Assembly (NCBI RefSeq): GCF_037911585.1
Contig: NZ_JBAJNS010000001.1
Coordinates: 438,001 to 502,000 of the forward strand
DNA: 64,000 bases
Direction of reading: 5' to 3'
Origin: Streptomyces sp. GSL17-111
GTDB taxonomy: Bacteria > Actinomycetota > Actinomycetes > Streptomycetales > Streptomycetaceae
Shown in pieces: positions 27,454 to 35,589 of this stretch. Under the pieces are notes generated by a model, which did not search any database, had not been told where the DNA came from, and worked only from the letters and a program-made list of their open reading frames with translations. Position numbers and translations under genes: made by a program. Numbering within the stretch: position 1 is the stretch's first letter; each line of letters opens with the position of its first letter.

Positions 27454-28304
27454 GCGCCCCCGCACCCACCGCGACGCAGGACGCGGAGCTGGCCCCGGTC
27501 ACCGCCGAGAGCCTCTCCGCGCTCCTCATCAGCACCGAGCGGCCCCCGCGCCCGAGCGGCTGGGCGACGTCCATGGCCTTCGGACGGCGGGCCGTGCTGA
27601 AGATCAAGCACGTCCCGGAGCAGCTGTTCGACGTCACGGCGTTCCCGATCATGATGGTGCTGATGTACACGTACCTCTTCGGAGGCGCGCTGGCCGGGTC
27701 GCCCACGGAGTACCTGCAGGGGCTGCTGCCGGGCATCCTGGTGATGAGCATCGTGATGATCACGATGTACACGGGTGTCGCGGTCAACATCGACATCGAC
27801 AAGGGCGTGTTCGACCGGTTCCGCACCCTGCCGATCTGGCGCCCCTCCCCCATGGTCGGCTACCTCCTGGGCGACATGCTCCGGTACGCCATAGGGTCGG
27901 CGGTCATGCTCACCGTCGGGCTGATCATGGGCTTCCGACCCGAGGGCGGCGTCACCGGCGTGCTGGCCGGTGTCGCCCTGCTGATCGTCTTCTCGTTCTG
28001 CTTCTCCTGGGTGTGGACGATGTTCGGCCTGCTGCTGCGCACCGAGAAGTCGGTCATGGGCGTCAGCATGATGGTGCTCTTCCCGCTGACCTTCCTCAGC
28101 AACATCTTCGTCGACCCGGCGACGATGCCCGGGTGGCTGCAGGCGTTCGTGCACAACAGCCCGGTGACCCACCTGACGTCCGCCGTGCGCGGGCTGATGG
28201 CGGGCGACTGGCCCGCCGACGAGATCGCCTGGTCCCTCGGGTGGGCCGGGGTCATCTGCGCCGTCTTCGGGACGGTGACCATGCGCCTCTACAACCGGAA
28301 GTAG
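27450..28304 (+). CDS. ABC-2 type exporter permease, DrrB family
   Basis: 284 residues with six predicted spans (for example [104 protein letters not shown]). The DrrB hallmark [19 protein letters not shown] is present between spans two and three. A cytoplasmic N-terminus of about 55 residues precedes the first span. ATG 27450 overlaps the ATPase stop, giving fixed-ratio synthesis. Confidence 0.93.
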   Translation: MSAPAPTATQDAELAPVTAESLSALLISTERPPRPSGWATSMAFGRRAVLKIKHVPEQLFDVTAFPIMMVLMYTYLFGGALAGSPTEYLQGLLPGILVMSIVMITMYTGVAVNIDIDKGVFDRFRTLPIWRPSPMVGYLLGDMLRYAIGSAVMLTVGLIMGFRPEGGVTGVLAGVALLIVFSFCFSWVWTMFGLLLRTEKSVMGVSMMVLFPLTFLSNIFVDPATMPGWLQAFVHNSPVTHLTSAVRGLMAGDWPADEIAWSLGWAGVICAVFGTVTMRLYNRK

Positions 28305-28349
28305 GCGCGTCGTCCCCCCGCGCGAGGTGCCGGGGCGGCAGGGCTGCGC

Positions 28350-28355
28350 GACACT
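28350..28355 (+). promoter_or_regulatory. -10 element GACACT before the Nei/Fpg-type gene
   Basis: GACACT-N6-ATG; matches the A2/T6 positions of the actinobacterial -10 and implies a leaderless message. Confidence 0.35.
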
Positions 28356-28361
28356 GGGCGC

Positions 28362-29228
28362 ATGCCCGAACTGCCCGAGGTGGCGGCGCTCCGCGACGTC
28401 CTGGCCGACCGCCTCACCGGTCGGACCGTGGCCACGGTCCGACCGGTGGCGGTCAGCGTCCTGAAGACGTTCGACCCGCCGGTCACCGCGCTGGAGGGGG
28501 CGACGTTCACCGCCGTCGCCCGGCACGGCAAGTTCCTCGACCTCGTCGCCGGGGAGCTGCACCTCGTCGTCCACCTGGCCCGGGCGGGCTGGCTGCGCTG
28601 GCACGAGACCGTGCCGCGGACACCGCCACGGCCGGGCCGGGGTCCGCTGGCGCTGCGGCTGCAGCTCGCGGGTGCCGACCGGTCCGGTTTCGACCTGACG
28701 GAGGCCGGAACCCGCAAGCGGCTCGCGGTGTACGTCGTCCGCGACCCGGCCGACGTCCCCGGCGTCGCGCGGCTCGGGCCGGACCCGCTCGCCCCCGGCT
28801 TCACCCTGGCGGCGTTCCGGGAGCTCCTGGCGGGCCGGCGGCACCGGATCAAGGGCGTCCTGCGCGACCAGAGCGTCATCGCGGGCATCGGCAACGCCTA
28901 CTCGGACGAGATCCTGCACGCGGCCCGCATGTCCCCCTACCGGCTCGCCGCCGACCTCTCCGAGGGCGAGACCGCGACGCTGTACGAGGCGATGGGCGCC
29001 ACGCTGCGGGACGCCGTCGAGCGGGCCCGGGGGCTGGCGGCCGGAGAGCTGAAGGCGGAGAAGAAGCTCGGCCTGCGCGTCCACGGGCGCACCGGCGAGC
29101 CGTGCCCGGTGTGCGGCGAGCCGGTCCGGGAGGTGTCGTTCGCCGACTCCTCCCTCCAGTACTGCCCGCGCTGCCAGACCGGCGGCCGGGTGCTGGCCGA
29201 CCGCCGCATGTCGCGGCTGCTCAAGTAG
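28362..29228 (+). CDS. Fpg/Nei family DNA glycosylase (formamidopyrimidine / oxidised pyrimidine repair)
   Basis: 288 residues. The mature N-terminus PELPEV supplies the Schiff-base Pro and catalytic Glu. The helix-two-turn-helix is GVLRDQSVIAGIGNAYSDEILHAARMSP (split helices about 165-192) and the C-terminal zinc finger uses CPVCG and CPRC (about 247-270), followed by RRMSRLLK in place of the usual terminal GR. It excises oxidised bases and cleaves the abasic site. Codons 18-29 (LTGRTVATVRPV) are encoded by a 34-bp perfect palindrome. The gene is single and ends at a strong terminator. Confidence 0.93.
   Translation: MPELPEVAALRDVLADRLTGRTVATVRPVAVSVLKTFDPPVTALEGATFTAVARHGKFLDLVAGELHLVVHLARAGWLRWHETVPRTPPRPGRGPLALRLQLAGADRSGFDLTEAGTRKRLAVYVVRDPADVPGVARLGPDPLAPGFTLAAFRELLAGRRHRIKGVLRDQSVIAGIGNAYSDEILHAARMSPYRLAADLSEGETATLYEAMGATLRDAVERARGLAAGELKAEKKLGLRVHGRTGEPCPVCGEPVREVSFADSSLQYCPRCQTGGRVLADRRMSRLLK
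28415..28448. repeat. 34-bp perfect palindrome within the Nei/Fpg-type coding sequence
   Basis: Two 17-base arms with no spacer, centred between 28431 and 28432; each arm reads CACCGGTCGGACCGTGG on its own strand. The next base pair outward does not match. The palindrome could extrude as a cruciform or fold as a hairpin with a small loop in the mRNA, about 55 bases into the gene. Confidence 0.92.
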
Positions 29229-29241
29229 GCGCGCGGGGAAG

Positions 29242-29274
29242 ATCCCCCGGAGCCTGACCGCCTCCGGGGGATCG
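29242..29274. terminator. Bidirectional terminator between the glycosylase and surface-protein genes
   Basis: Perfect 12-bp stem GATCCCCCGGAG/CTCCGGGGGATC with a 9-base loop, between convergent genes. Confidence 0.82.
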
Positions 29275-29288
29275 GGCGCGGACGGCCG

Positions 29289-29957
29289 TTACGACCGGCC
29301 GCGTGCGGACCGCCGCTTCCAGTACACCGCGCCACCGGCACTGGCCAGCAGCAGGGCGCTGCCGCCGAGGAGGGCGGCGGTGTCGGTGCCCTCCAAGGCG
29401 CCTCCCACACCCGTGCGGACGGGTCCGCTCGGGTGGGTCGGCTGCGCCGGGTGGTGCGTGGGCTGGCCGTGGTGCGTCGGTTGCCCGTGGTGCGTCGGTT
29501 GCGGCGAACCGGTCGGCCGTGGCGAGTGCGTCGGCCCCTCCGCCTCGCGGTCGACCTCGAAGCTCGCGGCCCACGGCTCACCGCCCGGACAGGTGCCGTC
29601 CACGCCCCACGTCGAGACGCGCCCGACGGGGTTCGGTCCCCGCTCCGAGAAGAAGTCGGGACCGGCGACCTTCGCCCTTCCACGGTAGACGGGCCCGCCC
29701 TCCCGGTCGCCGGACTCCCGTCCGTCGACGCGGCGCAGCGTGACCGTTCCCCTGGCCAGCGCCTGCGAACTCGCCTTGATGCCGCCTGGAATGCTCCCGT
29801 CGGTGGGACCGCAGCTGACGGAGAGGGTGAGGGTGCCGCCCGGCGCGCTACGCCGGGGTGTGACCTCGGCGTCGGCGGCGTACGCGGGGGCGGCTGTCGC
29901 GGCTATGAGGCAGGCCGTGCCCGCCAGCGTCGCGGGCACCAGGCGCAAGGGGCGCAT
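29289..29957 (-). CDS. Secreted repeat-containing protein with C-terminal membrane anchor
   Basis: 222 residues; ATG 29957 follows GGAG by eight bases. A Sec signal (RLVPATLAGTACLIAATAAPAYA) ends near residue 29. The middle has an immunoglobulin-like beta pattern with two Cys (SVSCGPTDGSIPGG, VDGTCPGGEPW). A linker of His/Pro/Thr/Gln repeats (QPTHHG units, about 165-185) leads to GTDTAALLGGSALLLASAGGAVYWKRRSARGRS split as a hydrophobic span and basic tail. This is the layout of a sortase substrate, but the expected LAxTG-like motif reads LEGTD, so covalent anchoring is doubtful. Function unknown. Confidence 0.8.
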   Translation of the reverse strand: MRPLRLVPATLAGTACLIAATAAPAYAADAEVTPRRSAPGGTLTLSVSCGPTDGSIPGGIKASSQALARGTVTLRRVDGRESGDREGGPVYRGRAKVAGPDFFSERGPNPVGRVSTWGVDGTCPGGEPWAASFEVDREAEGPTHSPRPTGSPQPTHHGQPTHHGQPTHHPAQPTHPSGPVRTGVGGALEGTDTAALLGGSALLLASAGGAVYWKRRSARGRS

Positions 29958-30089
29958 CGGGGGTACTCCAGGGTTCCCGGGCGGGGCCGCGGCGGACCGT
30001 TCCGCACACACGTTGACCACGCACCGTCACGCATGACGCTAGATCCGTGACCAGGGGCGCGCACCTCGCGCACATCCATCCGGGGCCGC

Positions 30090-30992
30090 TCAGCGGTCCC
30101 CCGGTGGCACCACGGCGATCGGGCAGTGGGCGTGCAGCAGGACGGCGTTCGACACCGAGCCGACGAACATCCCCGCGTGCCGCAGCCGGTGACGATGCCG
30201 TCCGACGACGACGAGGTCGGCCGCGTCGGAGGTGTCGACCAGCCGTCCGGCCGCGTCGCCGGGCGCCACGACCCAGTCGATGTCGACCTCCGAGGCGCGG
30301 CCCCGCGTGGCGTGCTCCAGCCGCTCCCGCTGGGCCTGCCCCGTCTCCCGGGCGATCTCCGGCCCCTCGGGGTCGGTCAGGTCCATCTGGGGAGCGCCGA
30401 GCAGGGTGAGCGTGGAGAACGGCACCGGGTAGGTCGTGACGACCTGGAGCTGCGCGCCGCGCAGCAGCGCCTCCCGGAAGGCGAAGTCCACCACCGCGTC
30501 GACCGTCTCCTGCGGCTCCAGGCCGAGGACGACGCGTCCGACGGGCTCGGCCACCGCCCCGCGACCGCGCTCGTGGTGCGGCACGACCACGACGGGGCAG
30601 GCCGCGTGCGCCGCGCAGGCCCGCCCGTTGGACCCCAGCAGCAGGCTGGCGAACCCTCCCCGGCCCCGTGAGCCGAGCACCAGCAGCCGACCCTGCCCGC
30701 CCAGCTCCGGCAGGGCGGCGGACGGGGTGCCGCTGAGCGTGGTGAAGCGGGTCTCCGGCATCCCCTCCCGGCCCGCGAGGCGCTCGCGGACGCCGTCGAG
30801 CACCGGGTCCTCGACGGCGGGGGGCGCGGTGGGGGGCGGCTCGGGCGCGCCGTGGATGTTGGGCGGCCAGGGCCACACGTGTGCCACCAGCAGCTCGGCG
30901 CCGTGCAGCCGGGCCGCCTGCACGGCCCAGTCCAGGGCCCGCAGACTCGGCTCGGACCCGTCGACGGCCGCGATGACCGGCAATCCGCCCAT
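30090..30992 (-). CDS. Universal stress protein with two Usp domains
   Basis: 300 residues made of two tandem Usp domains. Domain one has VIAAVDGSEPSLRALDWAV and the ATP-binding LLVLGSRGRGGFASLLLGS; domain two has RVVLGLEPQETVDAVVDFA and DLVVVGRHRHRLRHAGMFVGSVSNAVL, in which the canonical G-x2-G-x9-G-S/T loop is only partly kept. Each ends with a PVVVV/PIAVV strand. Such proteins are induced by hypoxia, light or stationary phase. AAGGGAG precedes ATG 30992. Confidence 0.92.
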   Translation of the reverse strand: MGGLPVIAAVDGSEPSLRALDWAVQAARLHGAELLVAHVWPWPPNIHGAPEPPPTAPPAVEDPVLDGVRERLAGREGMPETRFTTLSGTPSAALPELGGQGRLLVLGSRGRGGFASLLLGSNGRACAAHAACPVVVVPHHERGRGAVAEPVGRVVLGLEPQETVDAVVDFAFREALLRGAQLQVVTTYPVPFSTLTLLGAPQMDLTDPEGPEIARETGQAQRERLEHATRGRASEVDIDWVVAPGDAAGRLVDTSDAADLVVVGRHRHRLRHAGMFVGSVSNAVLLHAHCPIAVVPPGDR

Positions 30993-31134
30993 GGCACCCG
31001 GCTCCCTTCTGCCCGCTCCCTCACCGCCACACCGTCTCCAGGGTCCACCCGTCCGGCGGTCGCGTCGAGCCCCGCATGGGCCGCCCGGGTGAGCGCGGGC
31101 CGTCCGCGCGGGGTACCTCCGCCGGTGACCGCGC

Positions 31135-31145
31135 GGTAACTTACC
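31135..31145 (+). promoter_or_regulatory. Palindrome GGTAACTTACC in the promoter region of the flavoenzyme gene
   Basis: An 11-base odd palindrome (GGTAA-C-TTACC) 31 bp before the start codon. TAACTT within it could be a -10 element, so it may be an operator over the promoter. No partner regulator is adjacent. Confidence 0.35.
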
Positions 31146-31175
31146 CGGACGTCAAATCCAGCGGAGGTGCCGGAC

Positions 31176-32792
31176 GTGGGCAGGACGCGATCGTGGTGGG
31201 GCTGGGGACACGTCGAGGACGCCGTGCGCGGCGCCGAACTGGACGCGCTGCTGCGGCGGGTGCGGGCCGCCCTGCCGGACGCCGAGCTGACCGACCACCC
31301 GCCGCCGCGGGTGGCGTCGCTCGGACTGCCGCCCTCCCGGGCCGTGGTGCCGGACGCGCTGGCCCCGCTCTGCTCCGCCGAAACCGGCGACCGCGCGGCG
31401 CACGCGCACGGCAAGGCGTTCCGGGACGTCGTGCGGAACCTGCACGGCGACCTGCCGTCCGTCCCCGACCTGGTGGCCCGGCCCCGCCACGAACGCGACG
31501 TCGTGGACGTCCTCCAGTGGTGCACGGAGCGCGGCTACGCGGTCATCCCCTACGGCGGGGGCAGCTCCGTGGTCGGCGGCGTCGAACCGCGTTTCGACGG
31601 CCACCCCGCCGTCGTCACTCTGGACCTGGAACGGCTCGACCGCGTCGTGGAGGTCGACACGACCAGCCGGGCGGCCCGCGTCCAGGCCGGTGTCCTCGGG
31701 CCGCACCTGGAGGACCAACTGCGCCCGCACGGGCTGACGCTGCGCCACTTCCCGCAGTCCTTCGCGTTCTCGACCCTGGGCGGGTGGCTGGCCACCCGGG
31801 CCGGTGGCCACCACGCCACCGTGCTCACCCACATCGACGAGCTCACGGAGTCCCTGCGGGTGGTCACGCCGAGCGGGATCAGCGCCTCCCGCCGACTGCC
31901 GGGCTCCGGGGCCGGGCCCTCACCCGACCGGCTGTTCCTCGGCTCCGAGGGCACGCTCGGCGTCATCACGGAGGCGTGGATGCGGGTGCGGCCGCGACCG
32001 CGCTGGAAGGCCGCCGCGTCCGTGCACTTCGACGCGTGGCCGGCCGCCGTGGCCGCGACGCGCGACGTCGCGCAGAGCGGGCTGGACCCGGCCAACTGCC
32101 GGCTCCTGGACGCCGGTGAGGCGTTCCTCCACGCGGACGTCGCCGTGGGCGGCGGCGTGCTGGTCCTGGGTTTCGAGTCGGCCGACCACCCCGTCGACGC
32201 CTCCCTGCGCCGCGCGATCGAACTGGCCCGGGCGCACGGCGGCACGGTCCCGGCCGCGCGGAGCCGCAGCGCCGGGCGGGACGGGACCGACGCGGTACCG
32301 GACGAGGCCGGGGCGGAACGGGCCTGGCGTGCGGCGTTCCTGCGCATGCCCTACCAGCGGGACGCCCTGGCCCGGCACGGGATGATCGTCGAGACGTTCG
32401 AGACCGCCTGCACCTGGGACCGGTTCGACGAGCTGCACCACGCGATCACCGAGGCCGCGACCGGGGCGCTGCGGGCCGTGGCCGGCGCGGGCGTCGTCAC
32501 CTGCCGCTTCACCCACCTGTACCCGGACGGGCCTGCCCCCTACTACGGCGTCTACGCACCGGGACGTTGGGGCAGCACCGTGGCGCAGTGGGACGAGATC
32601 AAGGCGGCCGTCTCCGAGGCGATCGTCACGCACGGCGGCACCATCACCCACCACCACGCCGTGGGCCGGGACCACCGCCCCTGGTACGACCGGCAGCGTC
32701 CCGACCCGTTCGCCGCCGCGCTCGCCGCCGCCAAGTCGGCGCTCGACCCGGCGGGCGTCCTCAACCCCGGCGTCCTCCTGCCCGCCCGCTGA
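31176..32792 (+). CDS. FAD-binding oxidase, alkyldihydroxyacetonephosphate synthase-like
   Basis: 538 residues from GTG 31176, which lies eight bases after GGAGG; GTG 31167 overlaps that site. The N-terminus (TRSWWGWGHVEDAV) and the VAO/PCMH FAD domain (VIPYGGGSSVVGGVEP, LTLRHFPQSFAFSTLGGWLATRAGGH, LFLGSEGTLGVITEA) resemble alkyl-DHAP synthases. The diagnostic C-terminal His triplet is at 492-494 (THHHAVGRDH), and a Tyr-rich FTHLYPDGPAPYYGVY precedes it. Alkyl-DHAP synthases swap an acyl for an alkyl chain in ether-lipid synthesis; actinobacterial homologues are uncharacterised. No acyl-DHAP partner genes are next to it. Confidence 0.85.
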   Translation: MGRTRSWWGWGHVEDAVRGAELDALLRRVRAALPDAELTDHPPPRVASLGLPPSRAVVPDALAPLCSAETGDRAAHAHGKAFRDVVRNLHGDLPSVPDLVARPRHERDVVDVLQWCTERGYAVIPYGGGSSVVGGVEPRFDGHPAVVTLDLERLDRVVEVDTTSRAARVQAGVLGPHLEDQLRPHGLTLRHFPQSFAFSTLGGWLATRAGGHHATVLTHIDELTESLRVVTPSGISASRRLPGSGAGPSPDRLFLGSEGTLGVITEAWMRVRPRPRWKAAASVHFDAWPAAVAATRDVAQSGLDPANCRLLDAGEAFLHADVAVGGGVLVLGFESADHPVDASLRRAIELARAHGGTVPAARSRSAGRDGTDAVPDEAGAERAWRAAFLRMPYQRDALARHGMIVETFETACTWDRFDELHHAITEAATGALRAVAGAGVVTCRFTHLYPDGPAPYYGVYAPGRWGSTVAQWDEIKAAVSEAIVTHGGTITHHHAVGRDHRPWYDRQRPDPFAAALAAAKSALDPAGVLNPGVLLPAR

Positions 32793-32871
32793 GCGCTCGC
32801 GCGCCGCACCGTCCCCGAGGGGTGGATCTGGGGCGTGTCCCTGATGCCCGGGAATCTTCACTCCGTCCATA

Positions 32872-32899
32872 TTCGGGAGGACAGCCGCTTCCTCCCGAA
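32872..32899 (+). repeat. Hairpin in the 5' region of the esterase gene
   Basis: Perfect 9-bp stem TTCGGGAGG/CCTCCCGAA with a 10-base loop, ending ten bases before ATG 32909 and touching the AAGGGA ribosome binding site. It could mask the ribosome binding site or be an operator; CATATT (32868-32873) just upstream might be the -10. Confidence 0.5.
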
Positions 32900-32908
32900 G
32901 GGATTCCC

Positions 32909-33952
32909 ATGACCGCGCCCACGCCCGGCCGTTCACGCCGTCACGTCCTCGCCTCGCTCGCCGCCCTGGGGGTGCTGGCTTCCGCCGGTCCGGCCGGTGC
33001 CGCGCAGGTGACCACCGGCACGCGGCCCCGCCGCCCACGGGTGGTCCGGGTGGAACGCGCCGGTGAGCGCGTCATCGACCTGACGCTCGACTCCCCGGCG
33101 CTCGGCGGCAGGGGCGCGGTCCGGCTGCTCACCCCCCGGGGCTGGTACCGGCGTCACCACCTCGGCGCGCACTGGCCCACCCTCTACCTGCTGCCCGGGG
33201 GCGACGGCGACCACCTGTCGTGGACGGAGCACCACGGCATCCACCGCCTGGCCGACCTGCGGGAGACCCTCGTCGTCATGCCGGACATGCCGCTGTACGG
33301 CTTCTCCACCGACTGGTGGAACCACGGCGCGGGCGGCCCGCCCCGGGTGGCGACCTACCACCTCGACGAGGTCATGCCGCTGATGGAGCGGCACTTCGGC
33401 GCCGGGCGGCGGCGAGCGGTGGCCGGGGAGTCGCAGGGCGGCTTCGGCGCCCTCTCCTACAGCGCGCGTCGCCCCGGCCTGTTCCGCGCGGCGGCGAGCT
33501 ACAGCGGCTACGTCCACCCGCTCCAGCACCCGCACACGGTCCGGGCCGGAATGACGTACCTCGGCATGGACTGGCTCGCCCTGTGGGGCCACCCCGTGCG
33601 GCAGCGGGCGATCTGGGAGGCGCACGACCCCGTCCACCTCGCGCACCGGCTGCGCGGCCTCCCCGTCCACCTGTCCTGCGGCGACGGCCGGCTCGGGCCG
33701 CTCGACCCGCCGGGGACCGAGCCCGACCCGGACATCCCCGGGCTGGAGGACCCCGAGAACCCCTTCCCCGAGGACGTCTACTCCCCGACCGAGGCCATCA
33801 TGCGGGAGGAGAACGAGACCCTGGCCGCCCGGCTGAGTCGGACGGGCGCCCGGCTCACCACGCACTTCCACCCCGGCACCCACGACCCCGCGTACTGGTC
33901 CCGGGAGTTCCGCAGGTCCCTGCCGATGCTGCTGGCGGCCCTGCACGACTGA
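32909..33952 (+). CDS. Secreted esterase of the antigen-85/esterase D family, Tat-type signal
   Basis: 347 residues. The N-terminus GRSRRHVLASLAALGVLAS (Arg10-Arg11) is a twin-arginine signal with cleavage near AAQ. The alpha/beta hydrolase core begins with PTLYLLPGGDGDHLSWTE; the nucleophile Ser175 is in AGESQGGFGA, the acid is probably the Asp in CGDGRLG, and the His is in HFHPGTHDPAYW. The DWWNHGAGG and YLDEVMPL-like segments match mycolyltransferase-like esterases. It likely hydrolyses or transfers acyl groups outside the cell. Transcribed after a hairpin-bearing leader. Confidence 0.87.
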   Translation: MTAPTPGRSRRHVLASLAALGVLASAGPAGAAQVTTGTRPRRPRVVRVERAGERVIDLTLDSPALGGRGAVRLLTPRGWYRRHHLGAHWPTLYLLPGGDGDHLSWTEHHGIHRLADLRETLVVMPDMPLYGFSTDWWNHGAGGPPRVATYHLDEVMPLMERHFGAGRRRAVAGESQGGFGALSYSARRPGLFRAAASYSGYVHPLQHPHTVRAGMTYLGMDWLALWGHPVRQRAIWEAHDPVHLAHRLRGLPVHLSCGDGRLGPLDPPGTEPDPDIPGLEDPENPFPEDVYSPTEAIMREENETLAARLSRTGARLTTHFHPGTHDPAYWSREFRRSLPMLLAALHD

Positions 33953-34012
33953 CAGTGAGGGCGTCGCGGGTGACGCGGCGGGAGGTCCTGCGGCCCGGGC
34001 GCCCGCCAGACG

Positions 34013-34555
34013 TCAGCCCACCACCGTGCCGGTCCGCCCGTCGACCACGTACGTCGGCTCCTCCCCCTCCTCGCCGGGCGTGGCCACCTCGATGGTCCAG
34101 GCCGGCCCGCCCTCGCGTTCACCGACCTCGACGTCCGTCACCTTGCCGTACTCGGGATCGGTGACCTCCCTGACCGCCGAGTCGGGGAGGATCGTCGCCT
34201 CGTCCAGCAGGGCGCGCAGAGCGGCGCCGTCCCCGCCGGTGAGGGTGCGGGAGTCGAGCACCTCGAAGCGCGTGGTGTCCACCTCGACCAGGTGACGCGT
34301 CCCGTCGTCCGTGACGACCTCCCCGTGCCACACCGGCTGTTCGCCCTGCGGCTGGACGAGTTCGAGGCGGGCCAGGGCGCTGCCGGGGACCTCGTCGACG
34401 GCCAGGCGGATCGCGTGGTCGGCGGGGACCTCGACCATGGGGAGGACCTCACCCCCCTCGCTCTCCTCCTCGCAGGCGGTCAGCGCCAGGAGCGGCGCGA
34501 GGAGCAGGCCGAGGACGGTGGCACGGCGAAGCGGTGCGCGGTGAGCGGGAGTCAT
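34013..34555 (-). CDS. PepSY-domain lipoprotein
   Basis: 180 residues. The lipobox LLALTAC places the lipidated Cys at residue 28 after a typical basic/hydrophobic signal. Two PepSY-like repeats follow: ADHAIRLAVDEVPGSALARLELVQ with PVWHGEVVTDDGTRHLVEVDT, and KVTDVEVGEREGGPAWTIEVA with TYVVDGRTGTVVG. PepSY proteins may inhibit proteases or bind metals at the cell surface; no specific role is known. Convergent with the esterase gene and upstream of tRNA-Leu on the same strand, which has its own terminator. Confidence 0.85.
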   Translation of the reverse strand: MTPAHRAPLRRATVLGLLLAPLLALTACEEESEGGEVLPMVEVPADHAIRLAVDEVPGSALARLELVQPQGEQPVWHGEVVTDDGTRHLVEVDTTRFEVLDSRTLTGGDGAALRALLDEATILPDSAVREVTDPEYGKVTDVEVGEREGGPAWTIEVATPGEEGEEPTYVVDGRTGTVVG

Positions 34556-34630
34556 GCGACACCGCGTACCCCCACGGACCGCGACAAAAGAGAAGAGGCT
34601 CCAATCGTGGTACCCGGGACTGAGGGACCC

Positions 34631-34649
34631 AGCGTGACGCCGTCACGCT
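34631..34649. repeat. Small hairpin between the lipoprotein gene and tRNA-Leu
   Basis: AGCGTGAC-GCC-GTCACGCT, an 8-bp stem with a 3-base loop in the 195 bp upstream of the lipoprotein gene. Role unknown. Confidence 0.4.
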
Positions 34650-34749
34650 CGCCAAAGGCGTGCCGCATTGGGGCGGCCTGGTCGGAGTGAAGCTCGACCT
34701 GCCCACGCGGCGCAGGCGTGAGTCGTCCTCGCACAGCCGGAGAAACAGA

Positions 34750-34775
34750 AGAACCCCAGCTTCGGCTGGGGTTCT
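34750..34775 (-). terminator. Intrinsic terminator of tRNA-Leu
   Basis: 11-bp stem with TTCG loop (AGAACCCCAGC/GCTGGGGTTCT); on the minus strand it is followed by a U-rich run (TTCTGTTTCT), a classical terminator nine bases after the tRNA end. Confidence 0.88.
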
Positions 34776-34783
34776 CTTCGTTG

Positions 34784-34868
34784 TGTCCGAGGGGGGACTT
34801 GAACCCCCACGCCCGATAAAGGGCACTAGCACCTCAAGCTAGCGCGTCTGCCATTCCGCCACCCGGAC
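34784..34868 (-). tRNA. tRNA-Leu, anticodon GAG
   Basis: 85 nt on the minus strand without encoded CCA. The acceptor stem pairs GTCCGGG with CTCGGAC (one G-U), discriminator A. The anticodon arm is CTAGC-TTGAGGT-GCTAG, giving anticodon GAG for CUC/CUU. A long class II variable arm (TGCCC TTTAT CGGGC) confirms Leu, and the T arm carries GGTTCAAGTCC. Confidence 0.95.
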
Positions 34869-34890
34869 CCGGTGCGTGCTCGCGCGGACA

Positions 34891-34896
34891 ACGATA
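34891..34896 (-). promoter_or_regulatory. -10 element TATCGT for tRNA-Leu
   Basis: TATCGT on the minus strand would start transcription about 16 bases before the mature 5' end. The -35 is not clear. Confidence 0.45.
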
Positions 34897-35241
34897 CCAA
34901 GGTTTACGGGCAGGTCTCACCAGGGTTCACCGGGCCCACCGGCCGCCGCCCAACGGCTACGCCCTGTCGAGGTGGGCGGCACCGTGGGCACAGGGACGGC
35001 TCCGCGCGGCGCTCGTTTCGCCCGCGAACAGCGTGACTCCCGTTTCTCCTGTTGCGACGTGTTTGATCCGTTTTGCACCATTAGGGGTGGTTACCCGAAT
35101 GGAGGCGTCCGAGGCGACAGCGGTCCGCGTATCGGGCACGCGGCTCGGGCGAGCGGACGGAGCGCGATGAGGATTCCCGGGCTGGTCCGGGCCGCCGGCA
35201 CCCGGCGCGTCCGGCGCAGGACACGCCTACGGAGGTATGAC
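34897..35241. other. Intergenic region before the holin-like gene
   Basis: 345 bp with no gene. Around 35061-35096 there is GTTTGATCC ... GGGGTGGTTACCC, similar to SigB promoter parts but with the wrong spacing (20 or 11 bases rather than 14-16). ATG/GTG codons here lack ribosome binding sites. Confidence 0.4.
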
Positions 35242-35589
35242 ATGGCGACGTCGGTGGGCCCGTACCCGGGCGGACAGGCGGACGTGGAGCGGCTGGTCCG
35301 CGAGGAGATCCGGCGGGCGAAGGCGGAGGTCCGGGAGGAGGCGCGGCGGGCACGGAAGGCGGCCGGGCTGCTCGGCGCCGCCGTGTTCGCCGGGTACATG
35401 GTGCTCTGCTTCCTCTCCCTGACGCTCATGTTCCTGCTGTGGGGGGCGATGGACCTGCGCTGGGCGGCGCTGATCGTCACCGGCGTGTGGGCGGTCGCCG
35501 GGGCGGTCCTCTTCACCCGGGGACGCCGGGAGGCGCGCGGGACGGCGTCGGCCGAGCGCACGACCGAGACGACCGAGGAGACGTCGTGA
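35242..35589 (+). CDS. Phage-holin-family-like small membrane protein (stress-associated)
   Basis: 115 residues; ATG 35242 lies six bases after GGAGG. An amphipathic charged N-terminus (QADVERLVREEIRRAKAEVREEARRARKA) leads to two membrane spans, LLGAAVFAGYMVLCFLSLTL and WAALIVTGVWAVAGAVLFT, and a Glu/Thr-rich tail. This is the actinobacterial holin-family/YqjD-like layout, not a lytic phage gene; homologues are general-stress proteins. It is followed after 145 bp by the PRC-barrel gene, likely in one transcript. Confidence 0.8.
   Translation: MATSVGPYPGGQADVERLVREEIRRAKAEVREEARRARKAAGLLGAAVFAGYMVLCFLSLTLMFLLWGAMDLRWAALIVTGVWAVAGAVLFTRGRREARGTASAERTTETTEETS

Noticed and set aside
26380..28304. 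Part of an antibiotic biosynthetic cluster because of the DrrAB-type genes
   Set aside because: No biosynthetic genes flank the transporter; neighbours are housekeeping or repair genes.
29455..29520. CRISPR-like short repeats
   Set aside because: They encode QPTHHG amino-acid repeats in a secreted protein, with no spacers or cas genes.
35061..35096. SigB-type promoter before the holin-like gene
   Set aside because: GTTT and GGGT are present but 20 or 11 bases apart, outside the 14-16 range.
35242..35589. Prophage remnant because of the holin-like family
   Set aside because: No integrase, structural or lysis genes nearby; the actinobacterial family is a cellular stress protein.
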